Shown: positions 30,903 to 41,876 of the stretch, piece by piece
How positions within the stretch are numbered: position 1 is the stretch's first letter
Layout: the number at the start of each line of letters is the position of its first letter
Assembly (NCBI GenBank): GCA_013403005.1
Contig: JACBOA010000012.1
Coordinates: forward strand, 1-48,186
Direction of reading: 5' to 3'
Source: Methanobacteriaceae archaeon
GTDB lineage: Archaea; Methanobacteriota; Methanobacteria; Methanobacteriales; Methanobacteriaceae
Length of the DNA stretch: 48,186 nucleotides
Translations under genes and position numbers: made by a program
Notes under the pieces: model-generated
The model's input: only the letters and a program-made list of their open reading frames with translations
Told to the model about the DNA's origin: nothing
Databases searched by the model: none

Positions 30903-31247
30903 ATGGATAAATTTTTTCAAATCTCCATTCTATTTACGAGTTTACTATTTTATGAAAGAGTACCAAAAAAACAAATCACAGATGTGGTTTTGTTAAGGTG
31001 GATGGCACTGATAAAACAGTTTCCTGGAGAAAATTTACGAGCGAAGGATGGAAACATTTGCCCAGGACCACAACTACCCGATTGAAACTATCAGATTGAA
31101 ATACATAATGAGGAAATATTCGATGATCTGGGTGGTTCTATAAAAAAAATGTTGTGGCTCTTTGATAATGGTAATCAGGGAGGGGTAGAGTATAGTAACC
31201 ATAAAATCGTATTAGATCCCTCATATAATGGTTTAGAGTGTAGATGA
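30903..31247 (+). pseudogene. Open frame interrupted by one TGA, unrecognised
   Basis: A frame of 114 codons starts with ATG at 30903 and is broken only by a TGA at 31083-31085. The part after the stop is strikingly protein-like (EIHNEEIFDDLGGS, then KKMLWLFDNGNQGG and KIVLDPSYNGL). The first half is less convincing and may have a shifted frame. No family recognised and no ribosome-binding site, so either a decayed gene or chance. Confidence 0.3.
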
Positions 31248-31388
31248 CTCTATCTTGAAATCTCATTTACCAGATCAGTGGATTATAGTTTTAATTTTCT
31301 TATTTAATTCAAATTCACAGGAAACATTTTCTTTATCTATTTACAGGGAATATCTTCTTTATCTGAACTCCAGTTTAACACTTGGGGT

Positions 31389-33191
31389 TTATTCTTCTTT
31401 GAAAATAAGGGTGAAAGTTGTGCCATGAGTTCTATCAAGCTCTAATTTCCCATCAATCTGCGCTGTTAAATTGTTAACCAGTTGTAATCCTAATGAGCTG
31501 GTATTTTTATAATCTATATCTTCTGGTAATCCAATTCCATCATCACTTACTTTTAAAACAATTTTATCATTTTCACGGTAGAGTTCCACTTTAATAATTC
31601 CACTTTCACCAGGAGGGAATGCATATTTCATGCTGTTAGTTACCAGTTCATTTACAATCAGTCCCAGGGGGACTACTATATTAATATCAATCTTAATATC
31701 TTCCACATTGAGTTCCAGTTTCACATGTTCTGGATCAGAAACTGTAGTATGATACAGATCGGTGGTTAATGTAGTTATGTAATCACCGAAATCAATGTTT
31801 TTAAGGTCTATGGACTGGTAAAGCCTTTCATGAATTAAGGCCATGGATTTCGCTCGATTCTGACTCTCTTTGAAAACATCAAGAGCTTCTTTATCTTCTA
31901 TATATTGTGATTGGAGGTTCAGTAAGCTATATATAATCATCAAGTTATTTTTAACCCGGTGGTGTATCTCCTTGAGGAGCATATCCTTCTCTTCCAGGGA
32001 TTTTTTAAGCTCATTCTCCGCATTTTTCAAATCAGTAATATCCCGAATGGCTTCAATTGCACCAACATAATTACCTTTGCTATCCTCAAGGGGTACTGCA
32101 TTAATCCAAACAGTCCTAGTTTCACCTTTCAACATAACTTCAGTCTCACCAGTCAATACTTTACCCCTTCTTTCAAACTTCCTGTATTCTTTTTTAATTT
32201 CATCCTCTGGTGAATTCACCATGTCAATTAACGTGGGTCTACGAACACCGTAAAATGGTAAAGCGTATTCATAGTTACCTCTACCCAGAATTTCTTCGGA
32301 CCAGACCCAAGTCATTTCTTCAATAGCCCGGTTCCAGAATATAACCCGCCCATTCCTGTCAATGGCAAATGTGGCATCGGGAAGAAAATCAATTATATCT
32401 GCTAAACGCTGATCTGCTTCATTTAAAGCTTCTTCAGCCATTTTAAGTTCAGTTATATCCTGATTCACTCCCTTTGTCCCTATTTTTTTACCATTTTCAT
32501 CGGTTCTGATTTTGATTCGCACGATTATAAATCTCCTTTGACCATCAGGACGAATTATCCAGTGCTGAACTGAGCTGGAGTAATCAGGATCATCAGTTTC
32601 TAGGGCTTTGGCAACTTCCACTGCCACGGCATCTTGCTCTTCCGGAGGAATGAAACGAGTTGCATACTCCTCTGAAGACATCTGGTAACCGCCCTCCTCC
32701 TCTGCGCAGGTCCCATAGAGGTCATAAAACTGGTCGTTAAAATCAAAAATATCCTTTTCAATATCATATTCCCAGTAAACAAGTTTTGCCAGGTCCATGT
32801 TATCTTTAAGCCGATCTTCACTTTCTTGAAGTTTTCTTTCTAATTCTTTTTTAGAAAGAGCCATTTCAATGGTAAATTTCAGCTGGTCTTCATCATAGGG
32901 TTTAACCAGATAACCATAGGTCATGTTTCTAGATAGAAGAGGGGTTATTGATTGATCATGGTGATCAGATAAAAAAATAAGGGGTATTTCAAGGTTTTCC
33001 ATTTCTGAAACCGCCTCAATTCCATCCCCCCCTAGGTACATTAAAATAAGATCCGGTGTTAATTCTCTTATCTTCCCAACGGCTTCTTCTGCACTGACAA
33101 CATAAACAACTTGGCATTCCAATGATTCCAGCATTAGTTTTATATCCTCAGCGGATTTATCTCCAAAAAGTAATATTGTAACATCTGACAT
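31389..33191 (-). CDS. Histidine kinase with degenerate receiver domain and PAS domains
   Basis: About 600 residues from MSDVTILLF at 33191; in-frame ATGs at 33197, 33203 and 33239 are alternatives and no Shine-Dalgarno decides. Residues 1-115 fold like a receiver (VTILLFGDKS, IPLIFLSDH, the conserved Lys in LVKPYDEDQL) but the phosphoacceptor Asp is Tyr (PDLILMYLGGDG). Two PAS domains follow (one with W-S-T-x-N-type RRFIIVRIKIR, one with FWNRAIEEM), then HisKA_2 LKEIHHRVKNNL and an ATPase with NELVTNSMKYAF and DDGIGLPED. Soluble. The kinase core is closely related to that at 18171-21896. Confidence 0.9.
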   Translation of the reverse strand: MSDVTILLFGDKSAEDIKLMLESLECQVVYVVSAEEAVGKIRELTPDLILMYLGGDGIEAVSEMENLEIPLIFLSDHHDQSITPLLSRNMTYGYLVKPYDEDQLKFTIEMALSKKELERKLQESEDRLKDNMDLAKLVYWEYDIEKDIFDFNDQFYDLYGTCAEEEGGYQMSSEEYATRFIPPEEQDAVAVEVAKALETDDPDYSSSVQHWIIRPDGQRRFIIVRIKIRTDENGKKIGTKGVNQDITELKMAEEALNEADQRLADIIDFLPDATFAIDRNGRVIFWNRAIEEMTWVWSEEILGRGNYEYALPFYGVRRPTLIDMVNSPEDEIKKEYRKFERRGKVLTGETEVMLKGETRTVWINAVPLEDSKGNYVGAIEAIRDITDLKNAENELKKSLEEKDMLLKEIHHRVKNNLMIIYSLLNLQSQYIEDKEALDVFKESQNRAKSMALIHERLYQSIDLKNIDFGDYITTLTTDLYHTTVSDPEHVKLELNVEDIKIDINIVVPLGLIVNELVTNSMKYAFPPGESGIIKVELYRENDKIVLKVSDDGIGLPEDIDYKNTSSLGLQLVNNLTAQIDGKLELDRTHGTTFTLIFKEE

Positions 33192-33355
33192 GGCCATTAC
33201 CATATATTTGTATTCTGTTTGTACTATAATATAATACACTCGATTAATTTCATTTATCAGTCATGGTAAATTATTAATTTATTACATAGTATTAAAGTAT
33301 TAATTGATTAGAAAAAGGTAAACTGATAAATCATCTGTTATTATCAGTGCTACAT

Positions 33356-33911
<556 letters not shown>

Positions 33912-35774
33912 CTATTTATCATCTGTTCCAACATAAATTGCAAAGAATCCATCAGTATCAGCGTAAACTGGTTTAAAACCTTGCTTTTCAGAGTCTCCCA
34001 TGGTTTTCTTAAGAAAATCCCTACCCCAGGCAGTTATGGCCTCGGAACATTCTAAGCTATACCATCTGAATGAGCTGTGGTTATAAAGTCCGTAAATAGT
34101 GTTGGCTAACCGTTTCAATGCTTCTTGTTGCACGTTCAGAACCTGAATCTGTCTTTTATCTTCTGATTCTTTCATCAGGGATTTAACTCTCATTCTATCC
34201 TCCAGAATTTCGCCCATAGCAGATGGAATAAAACCTACCGGTGTTTTTCGAAATCTATGCCCGTATTCTGGTGTTATATGGCAGTTATCTTCACTATCAT
34301 GGATGAGACTGTCTGGGGAGATGTTCTTGGAAATTATTATACTGGGATACAGGCTTCTAAAATCAAAGTAGACAATATCCTGGTGCAAACCTTTCACCGG
34401 TTCTTTAACATAACCTCCTACAACATGTATACCTTCCCGTTGTGATAACTCGGAAGATGAGGCTTTATTAGGCACCAAATTCCCGTATTCAAATGATTTT
34501 TTAATTAGGTACCATTCCACATGCCTGCCGGACGCCATCCTGGCTACTTCAAATAAGGGCTGGCCCACAATTCTGGTTAATTCTATACTGAGAGGTAACA
34601 TCTTCTCTCCTATCTGGGTAACTGACACCGCATCATCCAGGGAATACCTGAAAAGTTTTTCCAGCTTATCCCCACCTTCCTCCCAGTAAATGTGAATATC
34701 CTTCTTGGGAATGTCCATTTTTCCCTTTCCAAAAAGTTCCCTGTGAACATGTTCCAGTGTGTGATGGTTCAAGTGAAGATAACGGCGAATGTTGGGGTAA
34801 AGGTCAATATGGATCCTGCCCCTGATCATGGCAGAGTTACTTACACCTACACGTGTGAATTTGAGTCTGGAGCCATCCACCCCTAAACGAAGAGGCACAC
34901 CTAAATGTGAAGCCCTATCCCTGAGGTAAGGAAAGTCAAATCCGTCTGAATTGTATCCTAAAATAAAATCGGGTTTAATAGAATTAACAGTTTCCACAAA
35001 TTTCTGTAAAAGTTCCCTCTCACCCTTCACAACTTCTACAAAGTCTGGGGATGAATCTTTGGTGGAGAAAACTTTCTGAAATCCTTGGTTACTGGAGAAA
35101 CTTATCATGATTATGGGATCTCTGTCAGATTGGGGCATTCCATGTGGACTGTAAACTTCAATATCAAAACCTAACAAAGAGAAGGCGGGTAAACTTTCAT
35201 CCAGCATCAGGGGTGTATTTTCCACTTGAAAGATGCAGGTTGAAGACCTAAACGATAAAACCTTACCCTGCACCTCTACCACATTCATGGGGGATAATCC
35301 TTTATCTATGAGGTACCTGCGGTAAAAGGGGATATCATATTCTCTAATATCATTAACTGATGGAAAATTCCTTATTTTCTCCCTTATTTTGGGGATATTT
35401 TGGGGATGTTTTAAGGTAATTTTCAGAACCTCTATTAATTCACCTGAATCACTCCTGCAGACTTTTTCCAACCCTATAATTCCTTTAAATTTTAATTCGC
35501 TTAACTCACCAATACAGATATCAATATCAGAATTATCAGAGGGAATAACATATAGATACGGTTTGAAGTTCTTATCCAGGGCGATTATATGCCTAGTTTC
35601 TCTATTTCTTCTTCTGTCCCATTCTTCATCCGGGTCTTCTCCTAGGAGTTTACCGAATAATCTGATAACTGCTTCACTGTTCTGGGTGATGTAATCAATG
35701 TCCAGTAGAACGAATTTCCTGGTTTCAGTAGGGTCAGATATAGCGGGTTCAGATATTCCTCCTCTTAAAACCAT
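33912..35774 (-). CDS. polB1: DNA polymerase B, large subunit of the split enzyme (PolB1)
   Basis: 620 residues. It has the N-terminal and 3'-5' exonuclease domains (GFDIEVYSPHG, GYNSDGFDFPYL, YSLDDAVSV) and polymerase motifs A (DFRSLYPSIIISK), B (LANTIYGLYNH) and C (YADTDG), then stops about nine residues later at VGTDDK. Ordinary archaeal PolB continues with the thumb for roughly 150-200 more residues; in Methanobacteriales such as Methanothermobacter that part is a separate gene (PolB2). The missing part is not in this window. GAGGGTGATT precedes the start. Last of a three-gene run with the two paralogues upstream. Confidence 0.95.
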   Translation of the reverse strand: MVLRGGISEPAISDPTETRKFVLLDIDYITQNSEAVIRLFGKLLGEDPDEEWDRRRNRETRHIIALDKNFKPYLYVIPSDNSDIDICIGELSELKFKGIIGLEKVCRSDSGELIEVLKITLKHPQNIPKIREKIRNFPSVNDIREYDIPFYRRYLIDKGLSPMNVVEVQGKVLSFRSSTCIFQVENTPLMLDESLPAFSLLGFDIEVYSPHGMPQSDRDPIIMISFSSNQGFQKVFSTKDSSPDFVEVVKGERELLQKFVETVNSIKPDFILGYNSDGFDFPYLRDRASHLGVPLRLGVDGSRLKFTRVGVSNSAMIRGRIHIDLYPNIRRYLHLNHHTLEHVHRELFGKGKMDIPKKDIHIYWEEGGDKLEKLFRYSLDDAVSVTQIGEKMLPLSIELTRIVGQPLFEVARMASGRHVEWYLIKKSFEYGNLVPNKASSSELSQREGIHVVGGYVKEPVKGLHQDIVYFDFRSLYPSIIISKNISPDSLIHDSEDNCHITPEYGHRFRKTPVGFIPSAMGEILEDRMRVKSLMKESEDKRQIQVLNVQQEALKRLANTIYGLYNHSSFRWYSLECSEAITAWGRDFLKKTMGDSEKQGFKPVYADTDGFFAIYVGTDDK

Positions 35775-35828
35775 TATGAATCACCCTCAAGGTAGGATCC
35801 TGGAGTATATAGTCAGATAATTTCAAAT

Positions 35829-36317
35829 CTACTGTTTTTTAACCATTTTCGGACTTTTTTTGCTTTCCTCCCACCACAACTTACTGGCATAATCCACAAT
35901 TTCCATCAGATGGATGTGCTTTAATCTTGGGGATATCTTAAACACCTTCCGGTCTATCTTGTACCTGTACCGTCCATAAAGAACTGGTTTCCTCTTTTTG
36001 TACTTTTCGTCCATCAGGGAAACATAATGGTAATTGAAATCAAGACTCTGTGATGGGTTGAAAATGTTATCAAGTTTCCTATCAATAATTTTTAAGACAC
36101 CCATTGCTAAATTAAAATCTCCAACATCCATCAAACACCCCTCTTCGCAGTTTTTAGCGTTTATCTGGTAGATGCCTTCTATTAATTCCAGGATTTCATT
36201 TTGCCATTTGTGAAAGTCCCTACCCGGAAAAATTAACAGATCTTCTGACCTCTGGAATAGCTGTGGTTTGTAGGCTAAGACTTTCTTCTGATCAACGGTA
36301 CCATAACTGGACCTCAT
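35829..36317 (-). CDS. Conserved hypothetical protein, paralogue 2, upstream of polB1
   Basis: 162 residues, unrecognised. Begins MRSSYGTVDQKKVLAYKPQLF and shares with the next gene upstream the pattern M-R-x-S-x-G...K-V-x-x-Y-x-P-x-L-F...E-x-x-I-x-P-x-R-x-F. It has a middle C-x3-C pair (CEEGC) and a basic C-terminal half (KKRKPVLYGRYRYKIDRKVF) that could bind nucleic acid. It ends 54 bases before polB1, so co-transcription is likely. Confidence 0.65.
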   Translation of the reverse strand: MRSSYGTVDQKKVLAYKPQLFQRSEDLLIFPGRDFHKWQNEILELIEGIYQINAKNCEEGCLMDVGDFNLAMGVLKIIDRKLDNIFNPSQSLDFNYHYVSLMDEKYKKRKPVLYGRYRYKIDRKVFKISPRLKHIHLMEIVDYASKLWWEESKKSPKMVKKQ

Positions 36318-36355
36318 CTAAACTTCAACCCTTATTCCAAGTTTCCATCCTAAAT

Positions 36356-36751
36356 CTAAAACCAATCAAAACTCAAAGGCTTTGTATGAACTTGAATTAG
36401 AGATTCTGAAATCTCCCCATCTAGGTTTATGGTTTCATCACTAAATTCAGCATATAAGTATGAATCAAGGCATGACTGGGATTCTCTGGCACTGAAAAAC
36501 TGGTTCATTCCTATTTCGATCATATTAACACGTTCTAAGATGGCTAGCCAGTACCCCATGATCTGCCATTCTTCTCTTATTCCAAATTGACAGTCCATTA
36601 AAAAACTATAATTGACATGGTCTTTAATGGTCATAAAATTCCTCTTAAACTCTCTTTGGGGATAAATAATAACTTCTTCATATTCACAGAACAATTCTGG
36701 ATGATACAACATCACTTTCCTACCACTGGGAACACCCTGACTGGCCCTCAT
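36356..36751 (-). CDS. Conserved hypothetical protein, paralogue 1
   Basis: 131 residues, unrecognised, paralogous over its first 40 residues with the following gene (MRASQGVPSGRKVMLYHPELF) and similar in the central D-C-x-x-G-I/L...W/F...A-I-L-E-R segment. It lacks the basic C-terminal half of its neighbour. A very good GAGGTGAC precedes the ATG, making it the likely first gene of a three-gene unit with polB1. Confidence 0.65.
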   Translation of the reverse strand: MRASQGVPSGRKVMLYHPELFCEYEEVIIYPQREFKRNFMTIKDHVNYSFLMDCQFGIREEWQIMGYWLAILERVNMIEIGMNQFFSARESQSCLDSYLYAEFSDETINLDGEISESLIQVHTKPLSFDWF

Positions 36752-37028
36752 CTTGTCACCTCATAATCTTTTTTTGGGGTGAAATACTATGGTGGTAGTA
36801 GTGATAGGGATTTAGGTAGAGAGCACAAGAAAAGTAATGCAATATTATTTTACTGAACAACTCAACATATTCCATAAGGTGTTAGAGAACACATTACATA
36901 AAGATGGTTTACAAGTTATCAGAGATTTACTTTTTATGAGAAATCTAAAGTCTCAAAAATCTAAAAATCTAAGGTCTAAGAAACCTAAAAAAATTATATG
37001 ATTATATAAATTCTGATAGGGAGAATAG

Positions 37029-37655
37029 ATGAAGATTATTAAAATAAATGCAGAGATTCCAGAGAAGGAAAAAATAGAAAAAGTCCTGGATGTACTGAGA
37101 GTTGGTGGAACAGTTGTTTACCCCACCGACACAGTGTACGGTTTAGGAGCTAACATATTCAGCCACAAGGCAGTTTTAAATGTTTACCAGATGAAAAAAA
37201 GGTCACAGGACAAGCCAGTTTCTGTTTGTCTTGCCAGTGTTGAGGATATTTGGAAAATAGCCCTTGTTAATGGAAAGATGAGAGGTTTTATACAGAAGAT
37301 CCTCCCTGGACCCTACACTCTTATTTTAAACAAGAAGGAACATGTTCCCTTACAGATCACTGGAGGAACAGATAAAGTAGGTATTAGAATACCAGATAAT
37401 AATATTTGCAGGGAACTATCCAGGGAATTTCCCATCACCACCACCAGTGCTAACCTTTCAGGTAATCCTTCCCCTGTATCAGCCCAGGAAGCACACAGGG
37501 AACTTGATGATCATCCGGATATCATCATTGACTCCGGCCCCTCTCCTGGTGGGCTGCCCTCTACTGTGGTGGATCTTACAGCCACCCCCCCACGCATATT
37601 AAGGGAAGGAGCAGGCATGGAAAAACTGTTTAGATGTATAAATAAGAACTTATAA
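37029..37655 (+). CDS. L-threonylcarbamoyladenylate synthase (Sua5/YrdC family)
   Basis: 208 residues: a complete YrdC domain without the extra Sua5 C-terminal domain. It makes threonylcarbamoyl-AMP for the universal t6A modification of ANN-decoding tRNAs. Motifs: YPTDTVYGLGAN, KKRSQDKPVSVCLAS, ILPGPYTLIL, VGIRIPDN and TTSANLSGNPSP, then PSTVVDLT. GGGAGA precedes the start. RadB follows 50 bases downstream. Confidence 0.93.
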   Translation: MKIIKINAEIPEKEKIEKVLDVLRVGGTVVYPTDTVYGLGANIFSHKAVLNVYQMKKRSQDKPVSVCLASVEDIWKIALVNGKMRGFIQKILPGPYTLILNKKEHVPLQITGGTDKVGIRIPDNNICRELSREFPITTTSANLSGNPSPVSAQEAHRELDDHPDIIIDSGPSPGGLPSTVVDLTATPPRILREGAGMEKLFRCINKNL

Positions 37656-37705
37656 ATTTAAAAGTAAATAGCATTAATATAAAATCGATATAAAATGAGG
37701 ATTGC

Positions 37706-38404
37706 ATGTCAAAAATTCTATCTAACATGAAAGAAAAGGGCAAAATACCCACATCTTCCCCTATCGATTCTCTCATTGGCGGTGGGGTTGAAAAAGGTTG
37801 CATCACACAATTTTACGGACCTCCAGGATCTGGCAAGACCAACATAGCCCTGAACCTCCTGGTTCAAAATGCAAAGAGTGGTAAAAACGGAATATTCGTG
37901 GACACAGAGGGTGGTCTGTCCATAGAACGAGTTAAACAGATATCTGGCACGGATTTCAGCTCCCTAGCATCTAACATAATAGTATTCGAACCATCCACCT
38001 TCACAGAACAGGACACAGTCCTCCGCAGAATTGAAAAAATGGTAGAATCAGGAGAACCAGTTGAACTTATCATCCTGGACTCTGCTGTAGCCCTTTACAG
38101 GGTTCGTGACGGTGATTCATCCCAGATTAACCTGGAACTGGGAAGACAGATGGGAATACTCACCAGAATTGCTCGAAAACATGACATAGCAGTGGTGATC
38201 ACCAACCAGGTATACGCCAGTTTTGAAGGTGAAGGGATGGTAGAACCTGTGGGAGGTACTATTTTAAAATACCGCAGCAAAATTATGGTTGAATTGGAGA
38301 GAGGAGATGTTAATGGGGAAAGATACGCCATACTTAAAAGACATCGCAGCCGACCTGAAGGGCTGCGCACCCGTTTTAGAATCGTGGATAGTGGTCTCAA
38401 GTAG
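37706..38404 (+). CDS. radB: DNA repair and recombination protein RadB
   Basis: 232 residues, the euryarchaeal RadA paralogue without the N-terminal helix-hairpin-helix domain. Walker A GPPGSGKTN, Walker B LIILDSAVALYR, ITNQVYASFEGEGMVEPVGG corresponding to the L2 region, and KHRSRPEG near the C-terminus. RadB aids RadA-dependent homologous recombination. GAGG precedes the ATG. Downstream of sua5, possibly one transcript. Confidence 0.94.
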   Translation: MSKILSNMKEKGKIPTSSPIDSLIGGGVEKGCITQFYGPPGSGKTNIALNLLVQNAKSGKNGIFVDTEGGLSIERVKQISGTDFSSLASNIIVFEPSTFTEQDTVLRRIEKMVESGEPVELIILDSAVALYRVRDGDSSQINLELGRQMGILTRIARKHDIAVVITNQVYASFEGEGMVEPVGGTILKYRSKIMVELERGDVNGERYAILKRHRSRPEGLRTRFRIVDSGLK

Positions 38405-38621
38405 GGTATAGATACTTTTAAATTAGTTGATGATATAACCAATGATATAATAATAAAGTCATAGGATTTAGAATATTAAATAACTCATAAAAATCTTATT
38501 CACATTATTCAACAGTATTTAGTCGATTACCATCATAGACATCCTAAAATTTTCTTATGGTACTTCTAAATTACTATTTTACTCTAAAAGATAATGATAT
38601 TTGAAGTGTGTTGTGAGAGAC

Positions 38622-39782
<1,161 letters not shown>

Positions 39783-40092
39783 TTTTTTTTATTCTTTTAA
39801 TTTATTATTTTAACAAATAGTAATAAAAATAAGTTTTTCCTTCTTTTTATCTAATTATTTTAAAAGAATAGCAATAAAATTAGTTTTTATATTTTTCCCA
39901 TTCTTAACTAAGTCCATGTGAGTATTTCTTTCTATTTGGCTCTGAATCGTTCATGGGGTCATTCATAGTGTGATCTATGTTGATGTACCATCATGAATTC
40001 TTCTGTTATCCTGAATAAACAGAATGAGGTTTAATGGTTTTTTGTTATTTCATTGAGTAGTGAATAAAATTTAAATGATCAGATTGATGATT
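39783..40092. other. Intergenic, AT-rich with an imperfect repeat
   Basis: No gene seen. Two imperfect copies of a roughly 50-bp sequence containing TAATAAAAATAAGTTTTT and CAATAAAATTAGTTTTTA lie in tandem at about 39795-39895. This marks the left edge of the accessory region. Confidence 0.4.
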
Positions 40093-40341
40093 ATGGCTAT
40101 TAAAAAACATTTACTGAAGTCAGAAACATCCTTAAAAAAATGAAAAGGAGTTACTGACTTAAATAATATTACCCTATCTGGCTTTGGGTTAAAAGTAGAG
40201 GCCAATTTAGATAGTGATCTTGATATTCTGATGGAATTTGAGCAAGATGTGGGTATTGGTCTTTTAAAATATGTGGAGATAGAAAACCATTTGAGTTATC
40301 TTTTCGGTATTAAAGTGGATCTGGTGGAAAACCCGCATTAG
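40093..40341 (+). pseudogene. Decayed MntA-like minimal nucleotidyltransferase
   Basis: One frame runs from ATG 40093 to TAG 40339-40341, broken only by a TGA at 40141-40143. It reads KKHLLKSETSLKK, stop, KGVTDLNNITLSGFG, then EANLDSDLDILMEFE and LFGIKVDLVE, matching the order of a short MNT protein. The catalytic G-S-x-A-R-G-E motif has become S-G-F-G-L-K-V-E while the D-S-D-x-D carboxylates remain. MntA proteins AMPylate and silence HEPN toxins. It is clearly inactivated. Confidence 0.7.
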
Positions 40342-40382
40342 AACCAGAATAGGGAATCAAATATTAAAGAGGTTGTTTATCT

Positions 40383-40538
40383 ATGAAAAGGGAGATTGGG
40401 GATTATATTCAGGATACCGTTGATGCTATGTATGAGAATATTGAATTTTGGGAGTTAAGGAATATGAAGACTTCCTTCGTGATGATAAAACGAAATTTGC
40501 TGAGGTTAGGGCAGGTTAGGGCTATAAAAATCAGCTGA
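40383..40538 (+). pseudogene. Decayed HepT-like HEPN (DUF86) toxin fragment
   Basis: Starts MKREIGDYIQDTVDAMYENIEF after an AGAGG site, typical of HepT/DUF86. Homology then continues in another frame (EYEDFLRDDKTKFAEVRA), showing a frameshift near 40450, and the rest of the domain, with the R-x4-6-H RNase motif, is missing where a minus-strand gene fragment begins. An exact 10-bp tandem duplication (40503-40522) lies within it. Together with the preceding MNT remnant this is a dead toxin-antitoxin module. Confidence 0.65.
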
Positions 40539-40965
40539 TCAACAACCATAAATGATACTTAATCATCAGTAAGGATGAGAGGAATGTTCCATAAGCTGCT
40601 TTCATAAAGCCATTCGCATAGAGGAGAGTTCTATTACTGTCTGTTTTGTCTTTTTGGTCTAACCAGTATTGTAGTATTTCATCGGTGACTTTGGTGGTGA
40701 CCATGGCAAAGCTTCTAACTCCTTCGTATCCTGCATCTTTGTATAAGCTAGATGTGGGGTTGAGGGGGTCTTCGCCGTAGGTGTGGTAGTATCCTCCGTT
40801 GGCGTAGACCATAGTACTTTCCCTTAAGATAGGCACACCAAAATTGAGATCAGTTAAAATATGAGTATTTGGGTCTTCAACCTTAATCTTCACAGAATCA
40901 CCTGGATACTTGAAGTAAGTAGTTATAGTATCTTTGAAGTACTTGTGGTTTGTAATCATGCTCAT
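40531..40965 (-). pseudogene. Internal fragment of the large polymorphic protein (copy D)
   Basis: 144 codons corresponding only to an internal part of the family: it begins at ITNHKYFKDTITT, contains FGVPILREST, YANGGYYHTYGEDP and MKAAYGTFLSSLLMIKYH, then a frameshift follows and homology stops at the edge of the HEPN remnant. Compared with copy A it lacks the N-terminus and everything after the KCHD motif. It lies 31 bases downstream of the intact membrane protein gene M2. 186 bp of it are nearly identical to copy A. Confidence 0.75.
40644..40829. repeat. 186-bp near-identical direct repeat, first copy
   Basis: Matches 48001-48186 with only two differences (positions 40684 and 40702); the last 127 bases are identical. 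The match runs to the window edge and may extend past it. Confidence 0.93.
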
Positions 40966-40996
40966 TTAATCTCAATTTTATCTATTAGGTTTGGTT

Positions 40997-41863
40997 TTAG
41001 GAAGTTAAAATGGTGACAATCCCAATTAAAAACTGCGAAACTCCAACTAACACAAAGGCCAAGATAAACATGAATAAGAATCCTTTTTTAGTTCTTAATT
41101 CAATTGGAACTACTTTGTTTAGTTTGTCTGGGAACAAATAGAGCGTCTGCAATAGTAAACCTAAAAAGATAGAGAAGATAGCCGCCTCTAAAGATGGAGT
41201 TCCGTTGGTGAAGTGTAATTGTATTCCTGAAAACCCACGACCAACAGTATATAAACCTACAGCCGATGCAAGAATCCAGTAAGAAATAGGCATAAAACCA
41301 AAACCCCTAACCGTTTCAGTAACTTCCTTTTTACCAGAAGAAAGTTCCTTACCGTCCGGTAAAACTACTTTATCAGGTAAAACTGCTTTCCCTGTAGGAA
41401 TTATTATACTATCATCATTAAATGTTTTAATTCGAATAAACATTCCTAAAATCGGGTAAACTAGTGCAACAGCACCACCTAACCCAAAAAAGAAATTATC
41501 AGATGTTAAACCAAGAGATAACATTACAAAAAAGAACATTGGAGAAAATAAAACAAAAATCATAACATATCCTTGATATGAATATGAAAATGTTGATTTA
41601 GTAGGCAACATACTGTATTTTTCATCTAGAACTTTCCAATAGTAAGTACCAATATAATTAGCCAATATAGAAGTAAAGTAAAGAGATAAAAAAAAGGGGA
41701 AATAATCTAATTTCATTAAAACACCTACAAAAAGGTAGCTTAAAACATAAAAAAATATAAAGAGAAAAATAGAAGAAGATAAGAATTGGATTCTTCGTTC
41801 CTGTTCATTTTTAAGCTTTGCTGGTGACTTAAACATTAAACTCAAAATATTTCTAAATTCCAT
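40997..41863 (-). CDS. Multi-spanning membrane protein M2, partner of the polymorphic protein
   Basis: 288 residues from the ATG at 41863 (GGAG upstream; the frame extends to 41890). About seven hydrophobic helices: two near residues 35-85, two near 100-160, and three after 195. Between helices 4 and 5 is a cytoplasm-like loop with a 30-residue insertion (DKVVLPDGKELSSGKKEV) absent from paralogue M1. Conserved blocks with M1: YLFVGVLM, YSYQGYVMI, GFGFMPISYWI, FPDKLNKVVPIELRTK and SQFLIGIV. Immediately follows a C-terminal remnant of the large protein by 13 bases. Not a recognised transporter. Confidence 0.75.
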   Translation of the reverse strand: MEFRNILSLMFKSPAKLKNEQERRIQFLSSSIFLFIFFYVLSYLFVGVLMKLDYFPFFLSLYFTSILANYIGTYYWKVLDEKYSMLPTKSTFSYSYQGYVMIFVLFSPMFFFVMLSLGLTSDNFFFGLGGAVALVYPILGMFIRIKTFNDDSIIIPTGKAVLPDKVVLPDGKELSSGKKEVTETVRGFGFMPISYWILASAVGLYTVGRGFSGIQLHFTNGTPSLEAAIFSIFLGLLLQTLYLFPDKLNKVVPIELRTKKGFLFMFILAFVLVGVSQFLIGIVTILTS

Positions 41864-41876
41864 CTTATTCTCCAAA

